In this document: positions 1-7,061 of the stretch, one piece after another
Layout: every line of letters starts with the position of its first letter
Position numbering within the stretch: the first letter of the stretch is position 1
From: Alloprevotella sp.
Lineage (GTDB): Bacteria; Bacteroidota; Bacteroidia; Bacteroidales; Bacteroidaceae
DNA: 19,478 nucleotides
Direction of reading: 5' to 3'
Assembly (NCBI GenBank): GCA_015259235.1
Contig: JABZGM010000017.1
Location: 1-19,478 of the forward strand
The notes under the pieces: model-generated
The model's database searches: none
What the model was told of the DNA's origin: nothing
Seen by the model: only the letters and a program-made list of their open reading frames with translations
Program-made: the position numbers and the translations under genes

Positions 1-2
1 CC

Positions 3-1430
3 ATTGTGGGGCGTTTTCTTAATTATCTCTTATTCCCCCTCTACACACACGTATTTGCTGCAGGCACAGGAGCCAACGGCGTCATCACCAACGTCTATTC
101 CTACACTGCGCTCCTTTTCGTCATCCTCACCTTTGGCATGGAGACAACGCTCTTCCGTTTTCTCAACAAAAATGAGGAGAAAGATCCTGAGCGTGTTTAC
201 ACCACGGTTTTGGCGATGGTCGGAAGCATCGGCATCCTGTTTATGGCTTTAGTGTGGGCGTTCATCGACCCCATTGCCACACAAATGGGCTATCCCGATC
301 ATCACAACTACGTGCTCATGATGGCAGCCGTGGTGACACTGGACGCTTTTCAGGCAGTCCCCTTCTGCTATTTGCGCTATCTGAAGCGTCCTCTCAAGTT
401 TGCCGCCCTCAAACTAAGCTTTATTGCGCTCAACATCCTGCTCAATCTTCTTTACTTCGTTGTTCTTCCACACGTGGTGCCTAGTTGGCAAATCGAAGTG
501 GGACACGTATTTTTTGTCAACCTCATCTGCACAGGGCTCATCACTTTTGGATTTTGGAAAGAGCTCTTTGGTGTGCGCTGGCGCATGGACCGCTCGCTCA
601 TCCGTCCAATGCTGTCTTACTCTTGGCCCATGTTGGTGCTTGGCATTGCAGGTATTTTGAACCAAACCATCGACAAAATCATCTTCCCATGGCTCGTGCC
701 TGGTGCAGAAGGACGTGTGCAACTCGGCATTTATGGCGCTGCGGTGAAAATCGCCATGATCATGGCGCTCATCACACAAGCCTTCCGCTATGCCTACGAA
801 CCGTTTGTGTTTGCAGCGGCGAAGAATGACCAATCGGGGGATAATCGCGCCACCTACGCTGCCACGATGAAGTATTTCATCATCTTCACATTGGCAGCCT
901 TTTTGCTCGTGATGGCGTATATCGACGTGTTGAAATACCTCATGGGACGTGACTACTGGGAAGGACTTCCCACGGTGGCAGTGGTGATGGTGGGAGAAAT
1001 CATCAAAGGCGTTTATTTTAACCTCTCTTTCTGGTATAAACTCACCGACCGCACCATTTGGGGGGCTTGGTTCTCTACCGCTGGTTGTGTGGTGCTCGTG
1101 GCTTGCAATCTCTATTTCATTCCACAATATGGCTACATGGCTTGCGCATGGTCTGGCGTGGCAGGCTACAGTGTCGCTATGCTCTTGAGCTACTTCGTAG
1201 GACAAAAGTACTACCCGATCAATTATCCGCTCAAAAGCATTTTCCGCTATGTTGCACTCACTGCAGTGCTCTACGTTGGAATGGTGTTTTTTGCCGATTT
1301 CATCGACAACAACGTTGCGCGAATTGCCTTTAATACGGCGCTCATCGCCATCTTCCTCACCTATATTGTGCGTACGGACTTTCCGCTCTCCTCACTGCCT
1401 GTAGTAGGTAAGTATTTTCGCAAGCACTAA
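3..1430 (+). CDS. Polysaccharide/oligosaccharide flippase (Wzx/MATE-like), 5' end cut by the window
   Basis: Multi-spanning inner-membrane protein that probably flips lipid-linked surface-polysaccharide units to the periplasm. The reading frame is open to the window edge: the first in-frame codon is ATT, giving IVGRFLNYLLFPLYTHVF. In this family that stretch normally follows about 20 residues of N-terminus, so the GTG at position 6 is probably internal and the true start lies outside. About 475 residues are visible, with roughly 12 hydrophobic segments alternating with short basic loops, as in the MVF/MATE fold. There are no soluble domains. The C-terminus ends in a basic cytoplasmic tail (VGKYFRKH). 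The next gene starts about 150 bases downstream on the same strand with no convincing terminator between, so co-transcription is possible. The exact sugar substrate cannot be read from the sequence. The family call is firm, the substrate is unknown. Confidence 0.85.
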   Translation: MVGRFLNYLLFPLYTHVFAAGTGANGVITNVYSYTALLFVILTFGMETTLFRFLNKNEEKDPERVYTTVLAMVGSIGILFMALVWAFIDPIATQMGYPDHHNYVLMMAAVVTLDAFQAVPFCYLRYLKRPLKFAALKLSFIALNILLNLLYFVVLPHVVPSWQIEVGHVFFVNLICTGLITFGFWKELFGVRWRMDRSLIRPMLSYSWPMLVLGIAGILNQTIDKIIFPWLVPGAEGRVQLGIYGAAVKIAMIMALITQAFRYAYEPFVFAAAKNDQSGDNRATYAATMKYFIIFTLAAFLLVMAYIDVLKYLMGRDYWEGLPTVAVVMVGEIIKGVYFNLSFWYKLTDRTIWGAWFSTAGCVVLVACNLYFIPQYGYMACAWSGVAGYSVAMLLSYFVGQKYYPINYPLKSIFRYVALTAVLYVGMVFFADFIDNNVARIAFNTALIAIFLTYIVRTDFPLSSLPVVGKYFRKH

Positions 1431-1540
1431 ATCTCAAGAATCTGAAATAGCGAGTCAAGTTTTCTCTCTTGCATTCGTGACTTCCCCCCAATTAAGGTTA
1501 GTTTCAAATTGGTGATTGCACCGAAAAATAATTCATTTCC

Positions 1541-1555
1541 TCCGATTTCATCGGG
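1541..1555. repeat. Palindromic 15-mer, upstream copy
   Basis: The sequence TCCGATTTCATCGGG can fold as CCGAT-TTC-ATCGG. Its exact reverse complement occurs at 2942-2956, so the two copies flank the M16 peptidase gene as a 15-bp inverted repeat. Function unknown. It may be a small dispersed palindromic element. Confidence 0.5.
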
Positions 1556-1583
1556 TTTATCTCCCTTTCATACCCCTATATTC

Positions 1584-2903
1584 ATGAAGAGTTTCCGCTT
1601 AGAAAATGGTCTCCGCGTGGTGGTGCACTATCACCCCTCCGAAGTGCTCCACTGCGGCTACGTGTTGTGCACGGGCACTCGCCACGAAGATGCAGCCGAC
1701 AGTGGCATGGCGCACTTCATTGAGCACATGAGTTTTAAGGGCACCTCACGTCGTCGCTCCCGACAAGTCAATGACTATTTGGAACGCGTGGGAGGTGAAA
1801 TCAATGCTTTCACAAGTAAACAAGAAACGGTGTACTCTGCCACAGTGCTGCGCAAGGACTTCTCACGCGCAGTGGATGTGCTCACTGATATTGTTTTCCA
1901 CAGCACCTATCCGCAAGCAGAAATCGACAAGGAAGTGGAAGTAATCATCGATGAAATCGATAGTTATCGCGACAGTCCCGCTGAATTGATCTTCGATGAA
2001 TTTGAACAATTAGTCTATGGTGACGCTCCTTTAGGTCGCGACATTTTGGGAAATCCTGAACGCCTGCGCACCTACACCACAGCCGATGCGGTGCGATTTG
2101 CCAAAGAGCATTACATTCCTCAAAACGCCGTGTTTTACGTGCATGGAGAAGTGGAGATGCACACCGTGATTCGTCAACTTGAAAAATGGAACAACTGTAA
2201 AATGGTCGGTTCCATCGAAGATAGTTCTTCAAAAAATGCCGATTTCACCAAAGTTGCTTGCGACACTCAACAAGAGAAAGTAGAGAGAAATTGCGATGAA
2301 ATCGAGGTTTTTCAAAACAAAGAGGAAGAAATAAGCGCGATTCAACCAGCTGCACCGAGTGTGCGCCGTGTCAAACGTGACACTCACCAAGCGCACGTGA
2401 TGATGGGTGGTCTCACCTTTGGCAGTAATGATGACCGACGCTTCACCCTTCTTTTGCTTAACAACATATTAGGTGGTCCTGCCATGAATTCACGCCTCAA
2501 TATGGCTGTGAGAGAAAAATGCGGTTTGGTGTATAGCATTGATGCCTATCTCAACACCTATCCTGACACTGGATTCTGGAATGTCTATTTCGGTTGCGAC
2601 CTAGAGGACGTGAAACGTTGCTGCAAACTCGTGGAACGTGAACTCGCGAAACTGGCTCATCAACCGCTCACCACTCGCCAACTCCGTACTGCGCAAGAAC
2701 AACTCTGCGGACAGATTGGAATTTCTGGTGACAATTCCGAGAGTGCTGCCCTGGCTATGGCAAAACAGTTTGCTCACTTTGGTACCTATCGCAACATTGC
2801 GCGCCTATACGAAAAAATTCGTGCGATAACAGCAGAAGAACTTCAACAGCTTGCCGCAGAGATTTATCGTCCCGAAGCGAGATACACGCTGATTTATCAC
2901 TAA
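1584..2903 (+). CDS. M16 family zinc metallopeptidase (insulinase/MPP-like)
   Basis: Zinc endopeptidase of the pitrilysin/mitochondrial-processing-peptidase clan. From the ATG at 1584 the protein has 439 residues. It carries the inverted zinc motif HFIEH (residues 44-48), with the third ligand as E124, 76 residues after H48, which is the classical HxxEH-(75)-E spacing. The second half contains the VREKCGLVYS segment that supplies the Arg/Tyr pair of the M16 C-terminal half-domain. No signal peptide is evident, so it is probably cytoplasmic. The frame extends upstream to a TTG at 1509, but those 25 residues are not family-like and the ATG gives the usual start (MKSFRLENGLRVVV). An unusually long hydrophilic linker (about residues 205-262) joins the halves. 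It lies between the flippase and pnp genes. Substrate unknown. Confidence 0.9.
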   Translation: MKSFRLENGLRVVVHYHPSEVLHCGYVLCTGTRHEDAADSGMAHFIEHMSFKGTSRRRSRQVNDYLERVGGEINAFTSKQETVYSATVLRKDFSRAVDVLTDIVFHSTYPQAEIDKEVEVIIDEIDSYRDSPAELIFDEFEQLVYGDAPLGRDILGNPERLRTYTTADAVRFAKEHYIPQNAVFYVHGEVEMHTVIRQLEKWNNCKMVGSIEDSSSKNADFTKVACDTQQEKVERNCDEIEVFQNKEEEISAIQPAAPSVRRVKRDTHQAHVMMGGLTFGSNDDRRFTLLLLNNILGGPAMNSRLNMAVREKCGLVYSIDAYLNTYPDTGFWNVYFGCDLEDVKRCCKLVERELAKLAHQPLTTRQLRTAQEQLCGQIGISGDNSESAALAMAKQFAHFGTYRNIARLYEKIRAITAEELQQLAAEIYRPEARYTLIYH

Positions 2904-2930
2904 TCCCGCGAAGAAAGGGCACAAAGAAAG

Positions 2931-2970
2931 ACTTTTCCTCTCCCGATGAAATCGGAAGTTTTTGAAAAGT
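2931..2970 (+). terminator. Nested stem-loop after the M16 gene, possible weak terminator
   Basis: ACTTTTC (2931-2937) pairs with GAAAAGT (2964-2970) around an inner CCGAT/ATCGG hairpin. There is a short T-run inside (AAGTTTTT), but no U-tract follows the outer stem, so termination is uncertain. Confidence 0.3.
2942..2956. repeat. Palindromic 15-mer, downstream copy
   Basis: Exact inverted copy of 1541-1555 (CCCGATGAAATCGGA), 39 bases after the M16 stop codon. It sits inside a larger stem-loop. Confidence 0.5.
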
Positions 2971-3038
2971 GATCGCAAAATGCAAAGCGTACTTGTAAAT
3001 ATCACAGAGGGAAGTACCTCGAAATCAAATTAAATTAG

Positions 3039-3046
3039 TAAATTTG
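3039..3046 (+). promoter_or_regulatory. Putative -7 box for pnp
   Basis: TAAATTTG matches the Bacteroidetes -7 consensus TAnnTTTG. No convincing TTG was seen 19-21 bases upstream. If used, the mRNA would begin near 3053 and have a leader of about 98 bases. Confidence 0.35.
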
Positions 3047-3150
3047 CCCCTGTGTGCATGCGAAGATTTTCAGTGCTCCGTTCTGTCACACCACATGGGC
3101 GCAACTAAGCGGACCACTCCCGACGAAATTATCCATTATAAAAGTATAAG

Positions 3151-5361
3151 ATGAACGTTATTACAAAGACTGTCTCCCTGCCTGATGGACGCACCATCAG
3201 CATTGAGACCGGTAAGCTCGCAAAGCAGGCGGACGGCGCAGTGATGCTGCGCATGAACAACACCATGCTTCTCGCTACCGTTTGCGGTGCCAAAGACGCT
3301 GCCCCCGGCACCGATTTCATGCCGCTCCAATGTGACTATAAAGAAAAATACTCCGCTGTGGGTCGTTTCCCCGGTGGATTCACCAAACGCGAAGGCCGTG
3401 CAGGCGACTACGAGATTTTGACCTCTCGTCTCGTTGACCGCGCCCTCCGTCCCCTCTTCCCCTCTGACTATCACGCAGAAGTGTTTGTGAACATCACACT
3501 CTTCAGTGCTGATGGTGTGGATATGCCCGATGCACTCGCTGGTTTCGCTGCTTCTGCTGCTTTGGCTTGCACCGACATTCCTTTTGATGGTCCTATCTCT
3601 GAAGTGCGCGTGGCTCGCATCAACGGAGAATTTGTGATCAACCCCACCTTCGAACAACTCAAGGGTGCCGACATGGATCTCATGGTTGCGGCTACCGAAG
3701 ACAACATCATGATGGTGGAAGGTGAAATGGACGAAGTGCCTGAAAGCGCTCTCCTCGAAGCCCTCAAAGTGGCGCACGCTGCTATCAAACCTATGTGCCA
3801 AATCCAGAAGGAACTTTCTAAGGAATTGGGTAAGGACGTGAAGCGCGAATATTGCCACGAGGTGAACGATGAAGATCTCCGTGCACAAGTGAAGAACGAC
3901 TGCTACCAAAAGTGCTACGACATCACGAAGTCTGCACTCGAAAAGCACGATCGTTTTGACGCTTTCGAAGCTGTTCGCGAAGAATTTAAGGTGGCTTACG
4001 CTGCCGCTCACACCGAGCTCACTGAAGACGAACTCGCTGAAAAGAATGCACTCATCGATCGCTACTATCACGATGTAGAAAAAGACGCTATGCGTCGTTG
4101 CATCCTCGACGAAGGCGTGCGTCTCGATGGTCGTAAGACTACTGACATCCGTCCTATCTGGTGCGAGGTGAATCCTCTCCCCGGTCCTCACGGTAGCGCA
4201 ATCTTCACTCGTGGTGAAACACAAAGCCTTTCTACCACAACCCTCGGTACGAAACTTGACGAAAAGATGGTGGATGATGTACTCGACAAGAGCTACATGC
4301 GCTTCCTCCTTCACTATAACTTCCCTCCTTTCTCTACCGGTGAAGCTCGCGCTCAACGCGGTGTAGGTCGTCGTGAAATTGGTCACGGTCACTTGGCATG
4401 GCGCGGTTTGAAGGGTCAAATCCCTGCAGACTTCCCTTACACTGTACGCGTAGTAAGTGATATCCTCGAGTCTAACGGTTCTTCTTCTATGGCTACCGTT
4501 TGCGCTGGTACGCTCTCTCTCATGGATGCTGGTGTACCCTTGAAGGCTCCTGTGTCTGGTATCGCAATGGGCTTGATTAAGAACCCAGGTGAAGACAAAT
4601 ATGCTGTCCTCTCCGACATCCTCGGTGACGAAGACCACCTCGGCGATATGGACTTCAAGACCACGGGTACGCTTAAAGGTTTGACCGCTACGCAAATGGA
4701 CATCAAGTGCGATGGTCTTTCTTACGAAATCCTCGAAAAGGCACTCGCACAAGCTAAGGCTGGTCGCGAACACATCCTCGGTGAGATGATGAAGACCATG
4801 GATCACCCACGTGAAGACTACAAGCCTCACGTACCTCGCATCGAAGCCTTCAACATTCCTAAGGAATTCATCGGTGCCGTTATCGGTCCTGGTGGTAAGA
4901 TCATCCAAGGTATGCAAGAAGAAACGGGTGCTACCATCACCATCGAAGAAGCAGACGGCGTAGGTAAGATTCAAGTTTCTGCTCCTAACAAGGATAGCAT
5001 CGACGCAGCTGTTGCTAAGATCCGCGCTATCGTGGCTATCCCCGAAGTAGGCGAGGTGTACGATGCTAAGGTCATCAGCATCATGCCTTACGGTTGCTTC
5101 GTAGAGTTCATGCCTTCTAAGGAAGGTCTCCTTCACATCTCAGAAATCTCTTGGAATCGCCTTGAAAGCGTTGAAGACGCTGGCATCAAGGAAGGTGACA
5201 AAATCCAAGTGAAGCTCCTCGAAATCGACCAAAAGACTGGAAAATTCCGTCTTTCTCACAAGGTTTTGACCGAGAAGCCCGAAGGATGGGAAGAACGTCC
5301 TGCACGTCGTCCTCGCCGCGAAGACGGTGAGCGCCGTCCCCGTCGTGAACAACGCGACTAA
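3151..5361 (+). CDS. pnp: Polyribonucleotide nucleotidyltransferase (PNPase)
   Basis: Phosphorolytic 3'-to-5' exoribonuclease of mRNA turnover. The 736 residues contain the full domain order: RNase PH core 1 (about 1-145), all-alpha linker (about 240-310), RNase PH core 2 (about 320-550), KH domain (about 563-628) with the GxxG loop IGPGGK at 578-583, and S1 domain (about 633-705, GEVYDAKVISIMPYGCFVEF). The active-site block GDEDHLGDMDFK (492-503) is intact, with acidic residues D493 and D499. The tail is Arg-rich (RPARRPRREDGERRPRR), a likely extra RNA-binding extension. The ATG at 3151 gives the standard N-terminus. Codon use shifts along the gene: the 3' two-thirds favours GGT, GCT and CGT, consistent with high expression. 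No rpsO lies upstream within the window. The gene is followed by an unusual repeat and then a strong terminator. Confidence 0.98.
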   Translation: MNVITKTVSLPDGRTISIETGKLAKQADGAVMLRMNNTMLLATVCGAKDAAPGTDFMPLQCDYKEKYSAVGRFPGGFTKREGRAGDYEILTSRLVDRALRPLFPSDYHAEVFVNITLFSADGVDMPDALAGFAASAALACTDIPFDGPISEVRVARINGEFVINPTFEQLKGADMDLMVAATEDNIMMVEGEMDEVPESALLEALKVAHAAIKPMCQIQKELSKELGKDVKREYCHEVNDEDLRAQVKNDCYQKCYDITKSALEKHDRFDAFEAVREEFKVAYAAAHTELTEDELAEKNALIDRYYHDVEKDAMRRCILDEGVRLDGRKTTDIRPIWCEVNPLPGPHGSAIFTRGETQSLSTTTLGTKLDEKMVDDVLDKSYMRFLLHYNFPPFSTGEARAQRGVGRREIGHGHLAWRGLKGQIPADFPYTVRVVSDILESNGSSSMATVCAGTLSLMDAGVPLKAPVSGIAMGLIKNPGEDKYAVLSDILGDEDHLGDMDFKTTGTLKGLTATQMDIKCDGLSYEILEKALAQAKAGREHILGEMMKTMDHPREDYKPHVPRIEAFNIPKEFIGAVIGPGGKIIQGMQEETGATITIEEADGVGKIQVSAPNKDSIDAAVAKIRAIVAIPEVGEVYDAKVISIMPYGCFVEFMPSKEGLLHISEISWNRLESVEDAGIKEGDKIQVKLLEIDQKTGKFRLSHKVLTEKPEGWEERPARRPRREDGERRPRREQRD

Positions 5362-5374
5362 TTCGCTTTTTAAC

Positions 5375-5430
5375 CTAGTAGGCTGCTTTTACCTAGTAAG
5401 CTGCGTTTTAGCAGCCTATTAGCTGCATTT
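5375..5430 (+). repeat. Three imperfect tandem units with a shared pairing arm, after pnp
   Basis: Three related units follow the pnp stop by 14 bases: TAGTAGGCTGCTTTTA (from 5376), TAGTAAGCTGCGTTTTA (from 5394) and TATTAGCTGCATTTT (from 5417). The segment AGCAGCCTATTAG (5410-5422) can pair with unit 1 (5375-5387, 13 pairs with one wobble) or with unit 2 (5393-5404, one mismatch). These two hairpins are mutually exclusive. They may act as a 3' processing or stability element. Function is not established. Confidence 0.55.
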
Positions 5431-5474
5431 TGTCTATAACTTGCATTCTGCAGCATAGGATAATATACCATTTG

Positions 5475-5512
5475 CCCTCACATTCCCAACGGAGTGTGAG
5501 GGTATTTCTATT
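5475..5512 (+). terminator. Intrinsic terminator of the pnp unit
   Basis: A 12-pair stem (5475-5486 with 5491-5502, one G-T wobble; outer arm CCCTCACA) closes a CAAC tetraloop and is followed by TATTTCTATT. Confidence 0.7.
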
Positions 5513-5666
5513 ATCCCAAATCGGTCATTAGACCGTAAAGTGTACTTGTAATGGATAAGATAACTTCCTTTCATCTTCCATTTAGTATTGTGGTTTAGAA
5601 CCGTGGAAGCATGCTCATAACTTCCAGTATTTTCTGAGAAAGTGACCTAATTCTTTACGATAGGGC

Positions 5667-5697
5667 AAAAAAAAAGGAAAGCCTTTTGGGCTTTCTT
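5667..5697 (-). terminator. Intrinsic terminator of the small-ORF transcript
   Basis: Read on the minus strand, a 7-bp GC-containing stem extended by two weak pairs (GAAAGCC/GGCTTTC core, 5-nt loop) is followed directly by nine T residues. The nearest upstream promoter on that strand is at 6108-6138. Confidence 0.75.
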
Positions 5698-5702
5698 ATC
5701 GT

Positions 5703-5874
5703 TGTTAAAGTTGAACGTAACCGTTTGTTACGACAACTGGTGAATAAAAACTCAATTCACGGGTCTCGGCTTCCCCGTATTGGGAAGACGAAGTTCGAGA
5801 AATGTTTGAACCTTTATGGGGTTCGGAAGATTGGGCTATTCTTGTTCAGAAGTTGCCGCTTCTTCGTTTGATTT
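5703..5874 (-). ncRNA. Structured 3' untranslated tail (possible regulatory RNA)
   Basis: Between the 41-codon ORF and its terminator the minus strand has no ATG-initiated frame but several short perfect hairpins. In order these are GAACC/GGTTC, CTTCCC/GGGAAG, TGAAT/ATTCA and GTAAC/GTTAC. A compact series of stems ending in an oligo-U terminator suggests a structured RNA tail or a 3'-derived small RNA. No known RNA family was recognised, so this is an inference from structure alone. Confidence 0.3.
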
Positions 5875-6000
5875 TCATTTTACTTGTGCATTGAGTGCAC
5901 GGAGTTGCTTACAGAGGGCTTGTGCCATAGCACCATTACCCATGGAGCGGTATCGGTCGATGCGATACATCAGCTCATCGATCATTTTTTGTTGTTTCAT
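5875..6000 (-). CDS. Small hypothetical protein, 41 residues
   Basis: An ATG at 6000 opens a 41-codon frame ending in TGA. The product starts MKQQKMIDELMYRIDRYRSM and ends CKQLRALNAQVK. It is highly charged and predicted helical, with hydrophobic residues at heptad-like intervals (M6, L10, I14, then L29, L33, L36), so a small amphipathic helical hairpin or coiled coil is plausible. Support comes from context: a full Bacteroidetes promoter 108 bases upstream, a strong terminator downstream, and codon choices (CGC, CTC, GCA) like neighbouring genes. In the same frame, 12 further hydrophilic codons (KSNEEAATSEQE) follow the TGA before a TAG. I do not recognise the family and assign no function. 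Confidence 0.5.
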   Translation of the reverse strand: MKQQKMIDELMYRIDRYRSMGNGAMAQALCKQLRALNAQVK

Positions 6001-6071
6001 AATGTTCTAATTTAGTTGTGCAACAGCTCATGTTGTCAAAACATTCTGCCGTTTATTAATATAATGTTCTG

Positions 6072-6107
6072 TTTTTGTAGTGAGCAGTAGTGCTCTGATT
6101 ACATTTG
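6072..6107 (+). promoter_or_regulatory. Possible divergent promoter abutting the small-ORF promoter
   Basis: TACATTTG at 6100-6107 is a perfect TAnnTTTG on the plus strand, with TTTTTG ending at 6077 (22-nt spacer). It lies directly against the minus-strand -7 box, forming TACATTTG-CAAAAGTA. No clear plus-strand gene follows, so it may simply reflect the palindromic TTTGCAAA core. Confidence 0.3.
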
Positions 6108-6138
6108 CAAAAGTACAACTGAAACCGTGCAAAAGCAA
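6108..6138 (-). promoter_or_regulatory. Promoter of the small-ORF unit
   Basis: On the minus strand TTG (6136-6138), a 20-nt spacer and TACTTTTG (6108-6115) match the Bacteroidetes -33/-7 pattern. Predicted start near 6101, giving a leader of about 100 bases. Confidence 0.55.
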
Positions 6139-6428
6139 GTTTTTTGAGGAAAAAATGTCGTTTAAACCAATTCTCATCAGCGATTTGATAGGCAAACTTA
6201 GCAGGAATGATTGACAACTCACTACCTACATGATGACAAACGCCGACAGCGTAAAACCTACTCTTGCTAGGCTTGTAAAATGACTGCAATCTCTACGTGA
6301 CAAACGTTGAAATACACAGTTTACACTTTGGATATATTCGTTTGATTCCCTTGAAAACTGCAATTACATACGGAAAATGCCTATAGACACTACTAGTGCA
6401 TCCGTACGTCAACAGAAAGATTCGCTCT

Positions 6429-6770
6429 TTAGTGGATTATTCTATGGGCTCGTTCTCTTGCTTGTTGTTTTATCTCTGGGGTGATGTAGGTCACTAAGCT
6501 CTTGATTAAATAAGCTATTGCCCCGATGTCGTCTGTTAGTCCAGCTAAGGGGATGAAATCTGGGATAGCATCGACAGGGAGTATTAAGTAACCTAGTGCT
6601 CCAAGTACTTTCATTTTTTCTGATGTGGGTAGATTCGGAGATTTAGCTAGGTAATACAGAAGGCAGATGTTGTAGATGGCTTCTTCTCCCAGTTTGCTAC
6701 TCCATTTTTTTACGGTATTCCAGAGGCTTCCTTCTGAATACTCCTTTTCGTACTTTTGGTAATCTTCCAT
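6429..6770 (-). CDS. YkvA family protein (DUF1232)
   Basis: Small protein of 113 residues. The DUF1232 core (about 52-95) is clear: LGALGYLILPVDAIPDFIPL followed by AGLTDDIGAIAYLIKSL, with the family's conserved PxDxIPD..P..G..DD signature. The hydrophobic core probably associates with the membrane. The N-terminal half is charged and helical (KKWSSKLGEEAIYN). The family has no established biochemical role. Some members sit near membrane or stress genes, but nothing here fixes a function. The ATG at 6770 is the only sensible start. The gene stands alone, separated from mdh upstream by the mdh terminator. No clean -7 box was found ahead of it. Confidence 0.85.
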   Translation of the reverse strand: MEDYQKYEKEYSEGSLWNTVKKWSSKLGEEAIYNICLLYYLAKSPNLPTSEKMKVLGALGYLILPVDAIPDFIPLAGLTDDIGAIAYLIKSLVTYITPEIKQQARERAHRIIH

Positions 6771-6960
6771 AGTGGTAAGCGTTGAAGATAAGTAATCAAT
6801 AGATTTCTTGAAGATTTGTGACCTTAATCACCTGGTCTCGGTGGTGAATTTCATTGGGGGATTGGATTTCTTGGTCTTTTTAGTAGTAGAACGAATGATG
6901 ATGTTTGGGAGTGTTTAACCCAAATTGCTCATTATATTCTGAACAAATTATCCTTTTATG

Positions 6961-7004
6961 AAAAACAAAAAGAGGTGCTGCAAAAACGAGTTTTGCAACA
7001 CCTC
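6961..7004 (-). terminator. Intrinsic terminator of mdh
   Basis: A 14-position stem with one mismatch (6972-6985 with 6991-7004, loop ACGAG) is followed on the minus strand by TTTTTGTTTTT. It starts 58 bases after the mdh stop. Confidence 0.8.
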
Positions 7005-7061
7005 CTATGTTTATAATACTACATCATCGAAAATCGGTGTGCAGTGAGGTAAACCTACAAA

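Larger units (their letters stand above)
5362..5874. other. Intergenic region after pnp
   Basis: No convincing protein gene lies here. It holds the three-unit repeat (5375-5430), the pnp terminator (5475-5502), a small CGGTC-ATTA-GACCG hairpin (5522-5535), the minus-strand terminator at 5667-5697, and the hairpin-rich untranslated tail of the minus-strand small ORF (about 5700-5874). Plus-strand frames here are short and lack family-like features. Confidence 0.6.
6001..6428. other. Intergenic region upstream of the small ORF and downstream of the YkvA gene
   Basis: This contains the back-to-back -7 boxes at 6100-6115 and the leader of the small ORF. A minus-strand frame (6056-6289) lacks an ATG and overlaps the promoter. 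A 19-codon plus-strand frame at 6155-6214 follows a GAGGAAAA-like purine stretch. Neither is convincing. A CACTA-C-TAGTG palindrome lies near 6390. I see no terminator for the YkvA gene. Confidence 0.5.

Noticed and set aside
414..1205. 263-codon open frame antisense to the flippase gene
   Set aside because: His-rich nonsense translation opposite a clear membrane protein.
3136..5136. 666-codon open frame antisense to pnp
   Set aside because: The translation is low-quality (rich in His, Val, Thr, Cys runs) with no domain. It arises because highly expressed pnp avoids codons that read as stops on the other strand.
6155..6214. 19-codon plus-strand frame (MSFKPILISDLIGKLSRND) after a purine-rich stretch
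   Set aside because: Too short to judge. Shine-Dalgarno-like sequence carries little weight in Bacteroidetes.
6056..6289. Minus-strand frame of 77 codons
   Set aside because: It has no ATG start and runs through the promoter of the small ORF. Some stretches look protein-like, so a decayed gene cannot be excluded, but support is too weak to list.
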